Source: Bacteroidaceae bacterium (GTDB lineage Bacteria; Bacteroidota; Bacteroidia; Bacteroidales; Bacteroidaceae). From it: 64,000 nucleotides of DNA. Below, piece after piece: positions 9,126-17,944 of the stretch. Location of the stretch: the NCBI GenBank assembly GCA_017546505.1, contig JAFYWV010000122.1:1-64000 (forward strand), given 5' to 3'. Within the stretch, counting starts at the first letter, position 1. Each line of letters starts with the position of its first letter. The notes beneath the pieces are model-generated. The model was not told where the DNA came from. It worked only from the letters and a program-made list of their open reading frames with translations, and ran no database searches. Made by a program: the position numbers and the translations under genes.

Positions 9126-9593
9126 ATGCTAGAAATAGAGAGAAAATTCATTGTCATTAACGACAGCTACAAGGCCCTGGCCTATCGGAGCGACCGCATA
9201 GCACAAGGCTACCTTTGCCGTGAGGGGGGCAACTCGGCACGTGTAAGAGTGAGAGGCGACAAAGGCTACATCACCATAAAAGGGCCATCGCTTGACGGAG
9301 GTTTAAGCCGCTACGAGTGGGAGAGAGAAATTCCTGCATCTGAAGCCCTTGAACTATTGAAGATATGTCACGGGGCAATAATAGACAAGATACGCTACCT
9401 TGTAAGGTGCGGCGAGCATATATTCGAGGTCGATGAGTTTTTTGGCGACAACGAGGGGCTTGTGATTGCCGAGGTTGAGTTGAACCACCCTGACGAACAG
9501 TTTGAGAAACCGGACTTCATAGGAGAAGAGGTGACAGGCGACAAGCGCTACTACAACTCAAGACTGACACGTTTCCCATACAAGAGTTGGTAA
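9126..9593 (+). CDS. CYTH domain protein (triphosphate tunnel metalloenzyme)
   Basis: A 155-residue single-domain protein opening with the diagnostic E-x-E-x-K motif (residues 3-7). It is followed by alternating basic and acidic strands (RVRVRGDKGYITIKG, FEVDEFFGDNEGLVIAEVEL), as in CyaB/ThTPase-like tunnel enzymes. Small bacterial members hydrolyse inorganic triphosphate or related triphosphates with a divalent metal. The substrate here is not known. It lies 64 nt after prfB on the same strand and may be co-transcribed. Confidence 0.88.
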   Translation: MLEIERKFIVINDSYKALAYRSDRIAQGYLCREGGNSARVRVRGDKGYITIKGPSLDGGLSRYEWEREIPASEALELLKICHGAIIDKIRYLVRCGEHIFEVDEFFGDNEGLVIAEVELNHPDEQFEKPDFIGEEVTGDKRYYNSRLTRFPYKSW

Positions 9594-9605
9594 GCGACAC
9601 GGCAA

Positions 9606-10025
9606 TCAGTTATCGCCTCTCTTGCTTTTTTCACGCTTCACCATATATGGCTTTGTAACAAAAAGGCTGAATACCGACGCAACAACAACACCTATTGTAT
9701 TGAATACAAAATCGTCAAAATCACCGGTCCGGTAGGATGTGAGCAGATATTGGAGATATTCCATCACACCGCTGAAGATTATGGGTACAATCACTGCAAA
9801 AATAACCATAAAGATTTTTCTTGGATGAAGGGTAATCTTGAAACTCTCATACCAAAACACCGCACACAGGGTAAAGTACATTATAAAATGTACAACCTTG
9901 TCAAGTTCCACCACCGTATTTGTACGCACAATCCCAACAGGCTTGTAGAACGTAAGGCATAATATCACTACCGATGTCACAAGCGTCAGTATATAGCGTT
10001 TGAACAGAAATACAATCAGTTTCAT
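9606..10025 (-). CDS. VanZ-like family membrane protein
   Basis: A 139-residue protein with four predicted hydrophobic helices. It has the VanZ-type signature DKVVHFIMYFTLCAVFWYE after helix 2 and GVMEYLQ further on. VanZ-like proteins are inner-membrane proteins; in enterococci VanZ raises teicoplanin tolerance, but most homologues have no assigned role. The tail (RREKSKRG-like) is basic and probably cytoplasmic. It converges with the CYTH gene 12 nt away. Confidence 0.82.
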   Translation of the reverse strand: MKLIVFLFKRYILTLVTSVVILCLTFYKPVGIVRTNTVVELDKVVHFIMYFTLCAVFWYESFKITLHPRKIFMVIFAVIVPIIFSGVMEYLQYLLTSYRTGDFDDFVFNTIGVVVASVFSLFVTKPYMVKREKSKRGDN

Positions 10026-10316
10026 AAGAAGTTTTCAATAGCCGTAACAAAGTAACAACTTTATTTGTAACTTTGTCGTTATGAGCTACAAAAGTAGTGC
10101 AACTTTTTTAATCAAAGCTATTTCAATAATTAAATAACGTGAAAAATTTTTTCTATTTCACAAAAGGACAAAAGAGGGGCGTTTTATTGTTTATCCTGTT
10201 TGTGATTATTGCAATTTTAATCAAATGGGGCATATAAAAAGGGATTTTAATTTTCAAATAACCCTTGCATATACTATTTTTGCATAAATATTTTTACAAG
10301 AAAACCCCTAACATAT
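10026..10316. other. AT-rich intergenic region upstream of ruvB
   Basis: 291 bp without a credible gene between divergent genes. Near 10044-10078 there is an imperfect inverted repeat (GTAACAAAGTAAC against TTGTAACTTTGTCG). A TATTTTTG -7-like element at 10275-10282 lies 34 nt before ruvB and is the likely ruvB promoter, though the -33 element is unclear. Confidence 0.5.
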
Positions 10317-11336
10317 ATGAGCGGAGATTTCAACATTCGCGGCAAGAACAGCGACAAGGAGTTCGAGAATGCCTTAAGACCACTCTCTTTCCCCGACTTC
10401 AACGGACAGGAGAAGATTGTAAGCAATCTCAAGATATTTGTCCAAGCCGCAAAGATGCGTGGCGAGTCGCTCGACCACGTGTTGCTCCACGGCCCTCCGG
10501 GACTTGGCAAAACAACATTGAGCAACATCATTGCCAACGAGTTGGGTGTGGGCTTCAAAGTAACATCGGGCCCGGTGCTTGACAAACCGGGTGACCTTGC
10601 CGGCATACTCACATCACTGGAACCCAATGATGTACTTTTCATTGACGAGATACACCGTCTGTCACCTATTGTAGAGGAGTATCTATACTCGGCTATGGAG
10701 GACTACCGTATAGACATCCTCATCGACAAAGGTCCATCGGCGCGCTCCATACAGATAGATTTGAGCCCCTTTACACTCATTGGTGCCACTACACGAAGCG
10801 GCCTGCTCACAGCACCGTTGCGTGCACGTTTCGGCATAAATATGCACCTGGAGTACTACGACAGCAAGACGCTTGCCGGCATCATTGGCCGTTCGGCACA
10901 GATATTGGGCGTTTCTTTCGACGAGGATGCCACGTATGAGATTGCACGCCGCAGCCGTGGAACACCACGTATTGCCAACGCTTTGTTGCGACGTGTCAGG
11001 GATTTTGCACAAGTAATGGGTGACGGCCACATCACAAACGGCATAGCAAAGATGGCTCTGGAGGCTTTGAACATTGATAAATACGGACTTGACGAGATTG
11101 ACAACAAGATACTATGCACCATCATTGACAAGTTCAAAGGAGGCCCGGTCGGCATTGGCACAATAGCCACTGCACTGAGTGAGGACACCGGCACCATAGA
11201 GGAGGTCTATGAGCCCTACCTCATAAAGGAAGGTTTCATCAAACGCACTCCGCGTGGCCGCGAGGTGACAGACCTTGCCTACAAACATCTGGGCAAGAGC
11301 CGTTTCAACAACAACGAACAAGGGACACTATTCTAA
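10317..11336 (+). CDS. ruvB: Holliday junction branch migration helicase RuvB
   Basis: AAA+ motor of the RuvAB complex that drives branch migration during recombinational repair. It has 339 residues: Walker [10 protein letters not shown] near residue 60, Walker [10 protein letters not shown] near 110, sensor-1 region LIGATTRSG, arginine-finger region LRARFGI, and the C-terminal winged helix ending [13 protein letters not shown]. Full length. The next gene, a flippase, starts 10 nt downstream and this pairing begins a long same-strand run to 19.2 kb. Confidence 0.98.
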   Translation: MSGDFNIRGKNSDKEFENALRPLSFPDFNGQEKIVSNLKIFVQAAKMRGESLDHVLLHGPPGLGKTTLSNIIANELGVGFKVTSGPVLDKPGDLAGILTSLEPNDVLFIDEIHRLSPIVEEYLYSAMEDYRIDILIDKGPSARSIQIDLSPFTLIGATTRSGLLTAPLRARFGINMHLEYYDSKTLAGIIGRSAQILGVSFDEDATYEIARRSRGTPRIANALLRRVRDFAQVMGDGHITNGIAKMALEALNIDKYGLDEIDNKILCTIIDKFKGGPVGIGTIATALSEDTGTIEEVYEPYLIKEGFIKRTPRGREVTDLAYKHLGKSRFNNNEQGTLF

Positions 11337-11346
11337 AACAGCAAAA

Positions 11347-12837
11347 ATGGGCAAACTGAAATCATTGGTAAAGGACACTGCCATATATGGCTTGAGCAGC
11401 ATAATAGGCCGTTTCCTTAACTATCTGCTCGTGCCGCTCTACACGGCAAAGATGAGCGTTGAGAGCGGCAACTACGGCATCGTAACCAATATTTACGCCT
11501 GGACTGCAGTCCTGTTGATACTCTTGACCTTTGGTTTTGAGACAACATTCTTCAGGTTTGCAAGCAAGGAGAATGCTGATGTCTCAAAGACATTTTCAAT
11601 GTCAATGCAGGTTATCGGCACATTGTGTGGAGTGTTTTTGGCCGCCATATTCTGTTTCCTGCCCTCAATTGCCGGGGCGTTAGGCTATGAGATGCACCCT
11701 GAATTCATTGGAATGATGGCTGTGGTGGTGTCGCTTGATGCATTGCAGGCTATCCCTTTCGGGCTCCTGAGGTTTCAGAAACGCCCCATCAAGTTTGCTG
11801 CGTTGAAGCTGTTCTACATCTTCACAAACATAGCCCTTAATCTGTTTGCATTTGTTGCACTACCCTATCTTCACACCAAGAACCCCGAACTTTTCGGCGA
11901 CATCTACTTCCCCGACAACCAGGCGTTCTATGTATTCTTCATCAATCTTGTATGCACAGCAAGCGTCACATTTTTCTTCATCCCGGAACTGAAGATGTTC
12001 CGCCCGACGTTTGACAAGACACTGCTGAAAAGTATGCTGAAATACTCTTGGCCCTTGTTGGCATTGGGCATTGCCGGAGTGCTGAACCTGAATGCTGACA
12101 AAATCATATACACCTGGCTTGTCCCCGGAGAAAAAGGCATACAGGAGCTAAGCGTGTATGGAGCCGCCGTCAAGATTGCATCCATTATGGCAATGCTGAT
12201 ACAGGCATTCCGCTACGCATACGAGCCTTTTGTCTTCAGCAACAGCAAAGAGAAAGAGAGCAAGGTGCTGTATGCCAAGGCAATGAAATACTTCATCATA
12301 ATAGCAATGCTGGCATTCCTTGTGGTAGTATTCTATATGGATATCCTGAAATACATCATAAACAGCAACTATTGGGATGGTTTGAAGGTTGTGCCGATTG
12401 TTATGGCTGCAGAGATATTTATGGGAATATATTTTAATCTCTCTTTCTGGTACAAACTGAACGACGAGACATATTGGGGGGCTATTTTCTCTTTCATCGG
12501 CTGTGCACTGCTTTTTGCCGTGAACATAATATTCGTTCCCGAATACGGCTACATAGCCTGCGCCTGGGCTTCATTTGCCGGCTACTTCATCGCAATGGCA
12601 CTCTCATACTTTATCGGACAAAAAAGGAACGCCATAGACTATGATTTGAGGAGTATATTCCGGTTCACGATACTTTTTGCACTCTTATATGGAGTGTCAC
12701 TGTATTTGCCAATCGAAAACACTGTCGCAAGATTGTTATGCAACACCGGACTGCTCATTGTGTTCCTACTATTTATCTTGAGAATGATAAAGAATGAAAT
12801 GATTGCTTCGCGCGGCAATGTGAACAAAAAATCATAG
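11347..12837 (+). CDS. Polysaccharide / lipid-linked oligosaccharide flippase (MOP superfamily)
   Basis: A 496-residue integral membrane protein with 12-14 hydrophobic helices, of the Wzx/MurJ-like MOP flippase group. The opening GKLKSLVKDTAIYGLSSIIG is typical of polysaccharide biosynthesis proteins. The start is the ATG at 11347; a longer frame would begin inside ruvB. The substrate is unknown: there are no glycosyltransferases nearby, so it is not part of a visible O-antigen or capsule locus. In many Bacteroidota a flippase follows ruvB, which suggests a core envelope role. Confidence 0.88.
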   Translation: MGKLKSLVKDTAIYGLSSIIGRFLNYLLVPLYTAKMSVESGNYGIVTNIYAWTAVLLILLTFGFETTFFRFASKENADVSKTFSMSMQVIGTLCGVFLAAIFCFLPSIAGALGYEMHPEFIGMMAVVVSLDALQAIPFGLLRFQKRPIKFAALKLFYIFTNIALNLFAFVALPYLHTKNPELFGDIYFPDNQAFYVFFINLVCTASVTFFFIPELKMFRPTFDKTLLKSMLKYSWPLLALGIAGVLNLNADKIIYTWLVPGEKGIQELSVYGAAVKIASIMAMLIQAFRYAYEPFVFSNSKEKESKVLYAKAMKYFIIIAMLAFLVVVFYMDILKYIINSNYWDGLKVVPIVMAAEIFMGIYFNLSFWYKLNDETYWGAIFSFIGCALLFAVNIIFVPEYGYIACAWASFAGYFIAMALSYFIGQKRNAIDYDLRSIFRFTILFALLYGVSLYLPIENTVARLLCNTGLLIVFLLFILRMIKNEMIASRGNVNKKS

Positions 12838-12932
12838 ACACACAGCCCTGCCGACAATAATAACGCACAATACATTTATCCGTTTTATCCTCTTTTTGCA
12901 GATAAAAAGACAAACGATTAATATTATTTTGC

Positions 12933-13046
12933 TATATTTGCAGTAATGTGCGAATATACAGAATGCCTGTTGCAAAATAGCCTGTAAACACAAATGGCTA
13001 TTGACGGTTTGCTCATATATTCGCATTATAATCATAAATGGATTAA
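12933..13046 (+). promoter_or_regulatory. Promoter and potentially structured 5' leader of glsA-glsB
   Basis: TATATTTG at 12933-12940 is a -7 element that would start transcription near 12947. Immediately after, 12949-12958 (TGCGAATATA) is perfectly complementary to 13016-13025 (TATATTCGCA), closing a 77-nt fold. Inside it, AATAGCC at 12976-12982 pairs with GGCTATT at 12996-13002. GCAAA at 12972-12976 can also pair with TTTGC at 13008-13012, with one base shared. The start codon follows 21 nt after the outer stem. The fold is inferred from base pairing only; no known riboswitch class is recognised. Confidence 0.45.
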
Positions 13047-13868
13047 ATGACTATGAACGATATAATTCAAATAGACGTTGAGAAAATCCTCGCGTCAAAA
13101 GCCGGGAAGAAGGCACGATATGTTCCTCGTTTTGTCGTTTCGTATCTGAAGAAGATTATCCATCAGGATGAGGTCAATGAGGCATTGCGCCAATTCGGTC
13201 ACAAGCAGGACCTCGACTTCATCAACGCCTTTATGGAGTATTTCAACAACTCCTTTGAGGTGCACGGCATTGAGAACCTGCCACAAGATGACCGCAAATA
13301 CACATTCGTGAGCAACCACCCGCTTGGTGCACAGGACGGTCTTGGCTTGGCATACATATTAGGCCCCATATACAAAGGAAAAATCAAGTTCCTTGTAAAC
13401 GACCTGTTGATGAACTTTCCACAGATTTCATCGTTCTGGGTACCAATAAACAAGACTGGCAAACAGGCGCGCAACTTTCCACAGCAGGTAAATGCGGCAT
13501 TTCAGGGAGACAACCACATAGTAATGTTCCCCGCAGGGCTATGCTCGCGTAAAAAGAGGGGGATAATAAAAGACCTGCCTTGGAAAAAAACATTCATCAC
13601 AAAGAGCATACAGTCGCAACGCGACATCATTCCCATACATTTTGAAGGCGAAAACTCAAAGTTCTTTTACCGCCTTGCCAACATCAATCAAATGCTGGGT
13701 ATAAAATTCAACATAGCAATGTTATACCTCAGCGATGAAATGTTCAAGAACAGGAACAAGAAATTCAAAGTCACAATTGGCAAGCCAATACCCTGGCAAA
13801 CCTTTGACAAGACAAAAAATGCAACAGAGTGGGCACAATATGTCCAGAATGCAGTGTACGCACTATAA
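13047..13868 (+). CDS. glsA: Glycine-lipid O-acyltransferase (PlsC-like), GlsA type
   Basis: A 273-residue PlsC-family acyltransferase. The acceptor motif is NHPLGAQDG at residues 90-98. This is H-x5-D rather than the classical H-x4-D, a spacing I associate with the NHPLGGLDG subfamily that makes aminolipids. The second motif is FPAG near residue 158. Immediately downstream is a hemolysin-like N-acyltransferase. Together they match the two-gene glycine-lipid pathway described in Bacteroides, where GlsB N-acylates glycine with a 3-hydroxy fatty acid and GlsA adds the second acyl chain. Ornithine-lipid synthesis (OlsA-like) is the alternative. An in-frame ATG at 13053 is a possible later start. 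Confidence 0.8.
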   Translation: MTMNDIIQIDVEKILASKAGKKARYVPRFVVSYLKKIIHQDEVNEALRQFGHKQDLDFINAFMEYFNNSFEVHGIENLPQDDRKYTFVSNHPLGAQDGLGLAYILGPIYKGKIKFLVNDLLMNFPQISSFWVPINKTGKQARNFPQQVNAAFQGDNHIVMFPAGLCSRKKRGIIKDLPWKKTFITKSIQSQRDIIPIHFEGENSKFFYRLANINQMLGIKFNIAMLYLSDEMFKNRNKKFKVTIGKPIPWQTFDKTKNATEWAQYVQNAVYAL

Positions 13869-13880
13869 TTCAAGTATAAT

Positions 13881-14876
13881 ATGAAAGACATTATTGCACC
13901 GGTTCCTAAAGAACTGCTCAAAGCAGAATTGACAGAAGATAAGAGATTGCGCTTTACCCAAAGAAGTGATAATGAAATTTATATATTAACGGCAGCCGAT
14001 TCACCTAACGTAATGCGCGAAATCGGACGTCTGCGCGAGATTGCGTTCCGCGCTGCAGGTGGCGGCACAGGAAAAGAACTTGACATTGACGAATTTGACA
14101 CTATGGACGTTCCATACAAGCAGCTCATAGTGTGGAATCCCGAGAACAACGACATCATCGGAGGATACAGATACATCCACGGCAAGGATGTACGTTTCGA
14201 CGAAAAAGGAGAACCAATCATCGCAACTGCACACGGAATGTTCCACTTCTCGGAAAAGTTCCTTAAAGAAGTATTGCCTTACACCGTAGAGCTTGGGCGT
14301 GCATTTGTAACCCTTGAATACCAGTCGACACGAATGGGAACCAAAAGTCTTTTCGCACTCGACAATCTATGGGATGGCCTGGGAGCACTCACCGTGGTGA
14401 TTCCTGAGGTCAAGTTCCTGTTCGGCAAAGTGACAATGTACCCATCGTACTTGACAAAGGCGCGAGATATGATACTATACTTCCTGAAAAAACATTTCCA
14501 CGACGAGGAGGAACTTGTGATACCGGTCAATCCCTTACAACTTGAAACTGATGAGAAAGAGCTCGCCGCAATATTCTCTGAGGGAACATTCAAGGAGGAC
14601 TACAGGATACTAAAACAAGAGGTGCGCAAATTCGGCCTGGCCATTCCACCAATGGTCAATGCCTATATGGGTCTGTCGCCAACAATGAAGATTTTTGGCA
14701 CCGCGGTGAATTACGATTTTGGGAATGTCGAGGAGACGGGACTGCTCATAGCCATTGATGAGATGCAGGACAGCACCAGAATAAGATACATTGAATCTTT
14801 TATACGCGAGAACCCTGAAACCATCAAACTGACATCGGGTGCGAACAAGGTGTTTTACGTATCGGACAACAAATAA
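13881..14876 (+). CDS. glsB: Glycine-lipid N-acyltransferase (hemolysin/OlsB-like), GlsB type
   Basis: A 331-residue GNAT-fold acyltransferase of the OlsB/hemolysin group, which uses acyl-ACP. The core is seen in LGRAFVTLEYQ followed by a long C-terminal half with NPLQLETDEKELAA. It is 12 nt downstream of the PlsC-like gene, so the two are surely co-transcribed. In Bacteroides this gene product makes the monoacyl (lyso) glycine lipid. The amino-acid specificity (glycine or ornithine) cannot be read from sequence by eye, so the symbol rests on taxon and pairing. Confidence 0.78.
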   Translation: MKDIIAPVPKELLKAELTEDKRLRFTQRSDNEIYILTAADSPNVMREIGRLREIAFRAAGGGTGKELDIDEFDTMDVPYKQLIVWNPENNDIIGGYRYIHGKDVRFDEKGEPIIATAHGMFHFSEKFLKEVLPYTVELGRAFVTLEYQSTRMGTKSLFALDNLWDGLGALTVVIPEVKFLFGKVTMYPSYLTKARDMILYFLKKHFHDEEELVIPVNPLQLETDEKELAAIFSEGTFKEDYRILKQEVRKFGLAIPPMVNAYMGLSPTMKIFGTAVNYDFGNVEETGLLIAIDEMQDSTRIRYIESFIRENPETIKLTSGANKVFYVSDNK

Positions 14877-14936
14877 AAAAGGAAATAAAAGTCAAACAGA
14901 CAACAACTATTTTATCTCATCTGCATTTATATTAGT

Positions 14937-15368
14937 ATGAAAGTCGAAATTATAAATAAATCAAAACATCAGTTGCCATCATACGCCACTGCGCTGTCGG
15001 CAGGTATGGACCTCAGGGCAAACCTTGACACCCCCATCGTTCTGCAACCATTGGAGAGAGCACTGGTTCCGACAGGACTTTTCATTGCCCTACCCGAAGG
15101 ATACGAGGCACAGGTGAGACCGCGCAGCGGACTTGCCATCAAAAAAGGCATCACGGTACTAAACTCACCGGGAACAGTCGACGCCGACTACCGAGGCGAG
15201 GTGTGTGTGATACTTGTAAACCTCTCAAATGAGCCTTTCACAATAACAGACGGCGAGCGCATTGCACAGATGGTCATTGCACGACACGAACAAGTTGAAT
15301 GGAGAGAGTGTGAAGTATTGGGAGAAACAGAACGCGGTGCGGGAGGTTTTGGACATACAGGAGTTTGA
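14937..15368 (+). CDS. dut: Deoxyuridine 5'-triphosphate nucleotidohydrolase
   Basis: Trimeric dUTPase that makes dUMP and keeps uracil out of DNA. All five motifs are visible in 143 residues: AGMDLRAN (1), PRSGLAIK (2), [11 protein letters not shown] with the catalytic aspartate (3), RIAQMVI (4) and [10 protein letters not shown] (5, the C-terminal lid). Full length. It is followed 22 nt later by the TPR protein gene, matching a gene order common in Bacteroidota. Confidence 0.97.
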   Translation: MKVEIINKSKHQLPSYATALSAGMDLRANLDTPIVLQPLERALVPTGLFIALPEGYEAQVRPRSGLAIKKGITVLNSPGTVDADYRGEVCVILVNLSNEPFTITDGERIAQMVIARHEQVEWRECEVLGETERGAGGFGHTGV

Positions 15369-15390
15369 ATATCAACAAAAACAGTTCCGT

Positions 15391-17124
15391 ATGAAACAGC
15401 CGTGGAGGCACACAATAATTCTCCTGTTCCTGCTATTGTTGTCGGGCACAGCATTGGCTCAAAGCAATGAAAACGACATCGACGCACGCAAGCGTGCTGT
15501 CGATTATTTTCATTTGGAGTCAGCATCCCTTATGGCACAAGGGAGGTATGATGAGGCTTTTGAGATGCTTGAGCATTGTCACAGTTTTGACACAGCTTCA
15601 ACTGCCATACAATACTTTCTTGCTCCCTATTACAGTGTTTTAGGGCGGGATAGCATAGCGTGCAGAATGCTTGAAAACATTGTAAAGAAAGAGCCGGACA
15701 ATGAAGCATACAACGAAGCATTGGTCAACCAATATGCGAGAAAAGGCAATTGGAAAGCAGCCATAGACGTATATGAGAAAATCGTCGACAATGCACACTC
15801 AAAAAGCGAGATTTACAAATCGCTATATCTCCTATACTACAATGACAACAATTTTGAAAAGGCACTGGAAATCCTTGACAAGATTGAGAGCCTTGAGGGA
15901 AAGTCGAGCGAACTCACCGCAGAAAGGCTCCAGCAATATCTGCTATTGAACAGACACGGCGAGATGATTGCCATTATTGAGCAGGCAATTGCAGAAAACC
16001 CCGACGACACCCGTTTTATGACATTCCTTGGAGAAATATACACCTTGATTGGGGAATATGGACCTGCGGAGGAGATACTATGCAAGGTTCTCGATAAAAG
16101 CCCTGACGATGCACCAACGCTAGTGTCACTCCTTAATCTTTACACAAAGACCGAGAACAACACAGCTCTTGGCAAAACGTATGAGAGGCTGATAAAAGTC
16201 GAAAGGCTTGACACAAGCGAGCGAATAAAGCATCTGACACAATATATTCTATACAAGGACGCACACGATAGCGCATACGTAAAATCCTTTTACAAGGAAC
16301 TGCTGCAACTTCCATTCGACCAATTGGCGTTGCACGAATCATACGCCGAATATCTTGAATACAAGAAAGCAGACAAGAGCGAGCTTATCCCGGTGTACGA
16401 AAGGATTGTAGAACTTGATTCCGAAAACATCAGAGCGATAATAAGCCTGCTCCAGTGTGCCATAGACAATGAAGACAAAGAGGCTGTGCTGAAATACACC
16501 GACGAGGCACTGCTGTATATGCCCAACAGATTGGAACTCTATTTTTACAAAGGATTTTCACACTTTCTGTTGGGTAACAAAAGGGAAAGTATAGAGATAT
16601 ACAAGCAAGGACTTGAAAAGCGGGATGCAGAAACCGACCCGTCTCTGGTCGCTGAAATATTCAGCGTTCTTGGAGATACTTATCACGAATTGGATATGGA
16701 AAAAGAGTGTTACGAGGCATACGACTCGGCCTTGGTATACAACCCGGGGATGATGAATGTCTTGAATAACTACTCATATTACCTTTCGCTCGATAACAAG
16801 AATTTACAAAAGGCGCTTGAGATGAGCCAAAAAACCATCATTTCAGAGCCAGAGAACCTGACCTATCTCGACACATACGCTTGGATACTGTTCAAGTCGG
16901 GCCGTTACGAAGAGGCAAAGGCATACGCCGAAAAAATAATAGCACTTAGCGACGACGAGACAAGCTATGTTGTACTTCACCACATTGGAGATATCTTTGC
17001 AAAATGCGGTGAGATAGACAAGGCTGTAACATATTGGATAAAGGCTCGCGAAGCCGGAGAAGAAACAAAGATATTGGAGAAGAAAATAAAAAAACGCAAA
17101 TATTACAATGGCTCGAGGAATTAG
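15391..17124 (+). CDS. Exported tetratricopeptide repeat protein
   Basis: A 577-residue protein with an N-terminal signal peptide (hydrophobic LLFLLLLSGTALAQ, cleavage likely after ALA). It is followed by repeated TPR-like helix pairs through the whole length, for example around residues 35-90 and 440-540 (YEAYDSALVYNPGM, SGRYEEAKAYAEKII). The start is the ATG at 15391; an upstream in-frame extension would lie inside dut. It overlaps the next gene by 17 nt. TPR proteins of this kind are periplasmic or outer-membrane scaffolds. The conserved company of a DUF4292 lipoprotein and an EnvC-like protein suggests an envelope assembly role, which is inference. Confidence 0.85.
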   Translation: MKQPWRHTIILLFLLLLSGTALAQSNENDIDARKRAVDYFHLESASLMAQGRYDEAFEMLEHCHSFDTASTAIQYFLAPYYSVLGRDSIACRMLENIVKKEPDNEAYNEALVNQYARKGNWKAAIDVYEKIVDNAHSKSEIYKSLYLLYYNDNNFEKALEILDKIESLEGKSSELTAERLQQYLLLNRHGEMIAIIEQAIAENPDDTRFMTFLGEIYTLIGEYGPAEEILCKVLDKSPDDAPTLVSLLNLYTKTENNTALGKTYERLIKVERLDTSERIKHLTQYILYKDAHDSAYVKSFYKELLQLPFDQLALHESYAEYLEYKKADKSELIPVYERIVELDSENIRAIISLLQCAIDNEDKEAVLKYTDEALLYMPNRLELYFYKGFSHFLLGNKRESIEIYKQGLEKRDAETDPSLVAEIFSVLGDTYHELDMEKECYEAYDSALVYNPGMMNVLNNYSYYLSLDNKNLQKALEMSQKTIISEPENLTYLDTYAWILFKSGRYEEAKAYAEKIIALSDDETSYVVLHHIGDIFAKCGEIDKAVTYWIKAREAGEETKILEKKIKKRKYYNGSRN

Positions 17125-17944
17125 AATAACTGCATTTGCTTTTTTGATATTGACACTGTTGCTGACTGGCTGTAGAACTAAAAAAGAGACCGGCAGAGAG
17201 AGAGGTGAAAATGTGAGCATCAAAAGCATAGCCACACTCCCGGCAATAACCCCCGACACGACAGCCCTGCAACACCTGTCGGGCAACACTGCGCTCAACA
17301 TTGCCGTAAATGGAAAAGGCAGCGTCAACATAAAGGGCAAGCTGCGCGTAAAAAGGGGTGAGGGAATACAAATCAGTGTCACACCACTTGGGCTAATAGA
17401 GGCTGCCTGCATAGAATTTCTACCACATAAAATACGCTTCATAAACAAACTGCAGAAGACATACACAGAGATGCCTTACTCTGAAGCTTCAATAATAGGA
17501 CTCTCCGGAATCAACTACAATGTACTGGAAGCGATTTTTTTTAATTACACATTCCTGCCGGACGGACGCCTTGCCTGCAAGGGGTTGAAGGAGATGAGCA
17601 TCAAGGATGTAGGAGAGAGCTATCATCTTGAGACAAAAAACAAGAAAGCTATGCAATACCGTTTTCTCATAAACAAAGAGAGCGGACATCTTTTATCGTG
17701 CAATGGACTAAGCAGCACCGGCGAAAGCATAGAGTGCCTCTACTCCGGTTTTGAGGAGATTGGCAACATACCGTTCCCCAACAACATTTGTATCACTTTC
17801 AAGGGCGATGCGACAATAAAGCTCAACATCGGGCTTAGCAAAGCCGACAATAATCCATTTAAATTTTCCAGCAGAAACGTCAACAACAGCTATCTCAAGC
17901 AGAACATAGACGACTTCATAAAGTCAATTAAACAGAACCTATGA
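17108..17944 (+). CDS. DUF4292 family lipoprotein
   Basis: A 278-residue probable lipoprotein: hydrophobic segment LTLLLTGC with the lipobox cysteine near residue 22. The rest resembles DUF4292, a beta-rich fold related in shape to LolA/LolB lipoprotein carriers (LRVKRGEGIQISVTPLGLIEA). It overlaps the TPR gene by 17 nt and the next gene by 4 nt (ATGA), so the three are translationally coupled. Function is unknown. A LolB-like or outer-membrane assembly role is a guess from the fold class and neighbours. Confidence 0.78.
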   Translation: MARGIRITAFAFLILTLLLTGCRTKKETGRERGENVSIKSIATLPAITPDTTALQHLSGNTALNIAVNGKGSVNIKGKLRVKRGEGIQISVTPLGLIEAACIEFLPHKIRFINKLQKTYTEMPYSEASIIGLSGINYNVLEAIFFNYTFLPDGRLACKGLKEMSIKDVGESYHLETKNKKAMQYRFLINKESGHLLSCNGLSSTGESIECLYSGFEEIGNIPFPNNICITFKGDATIKLNIGLSKADNNPFKFSSRNVNNSYLKQNIDDFIKSIKQNL

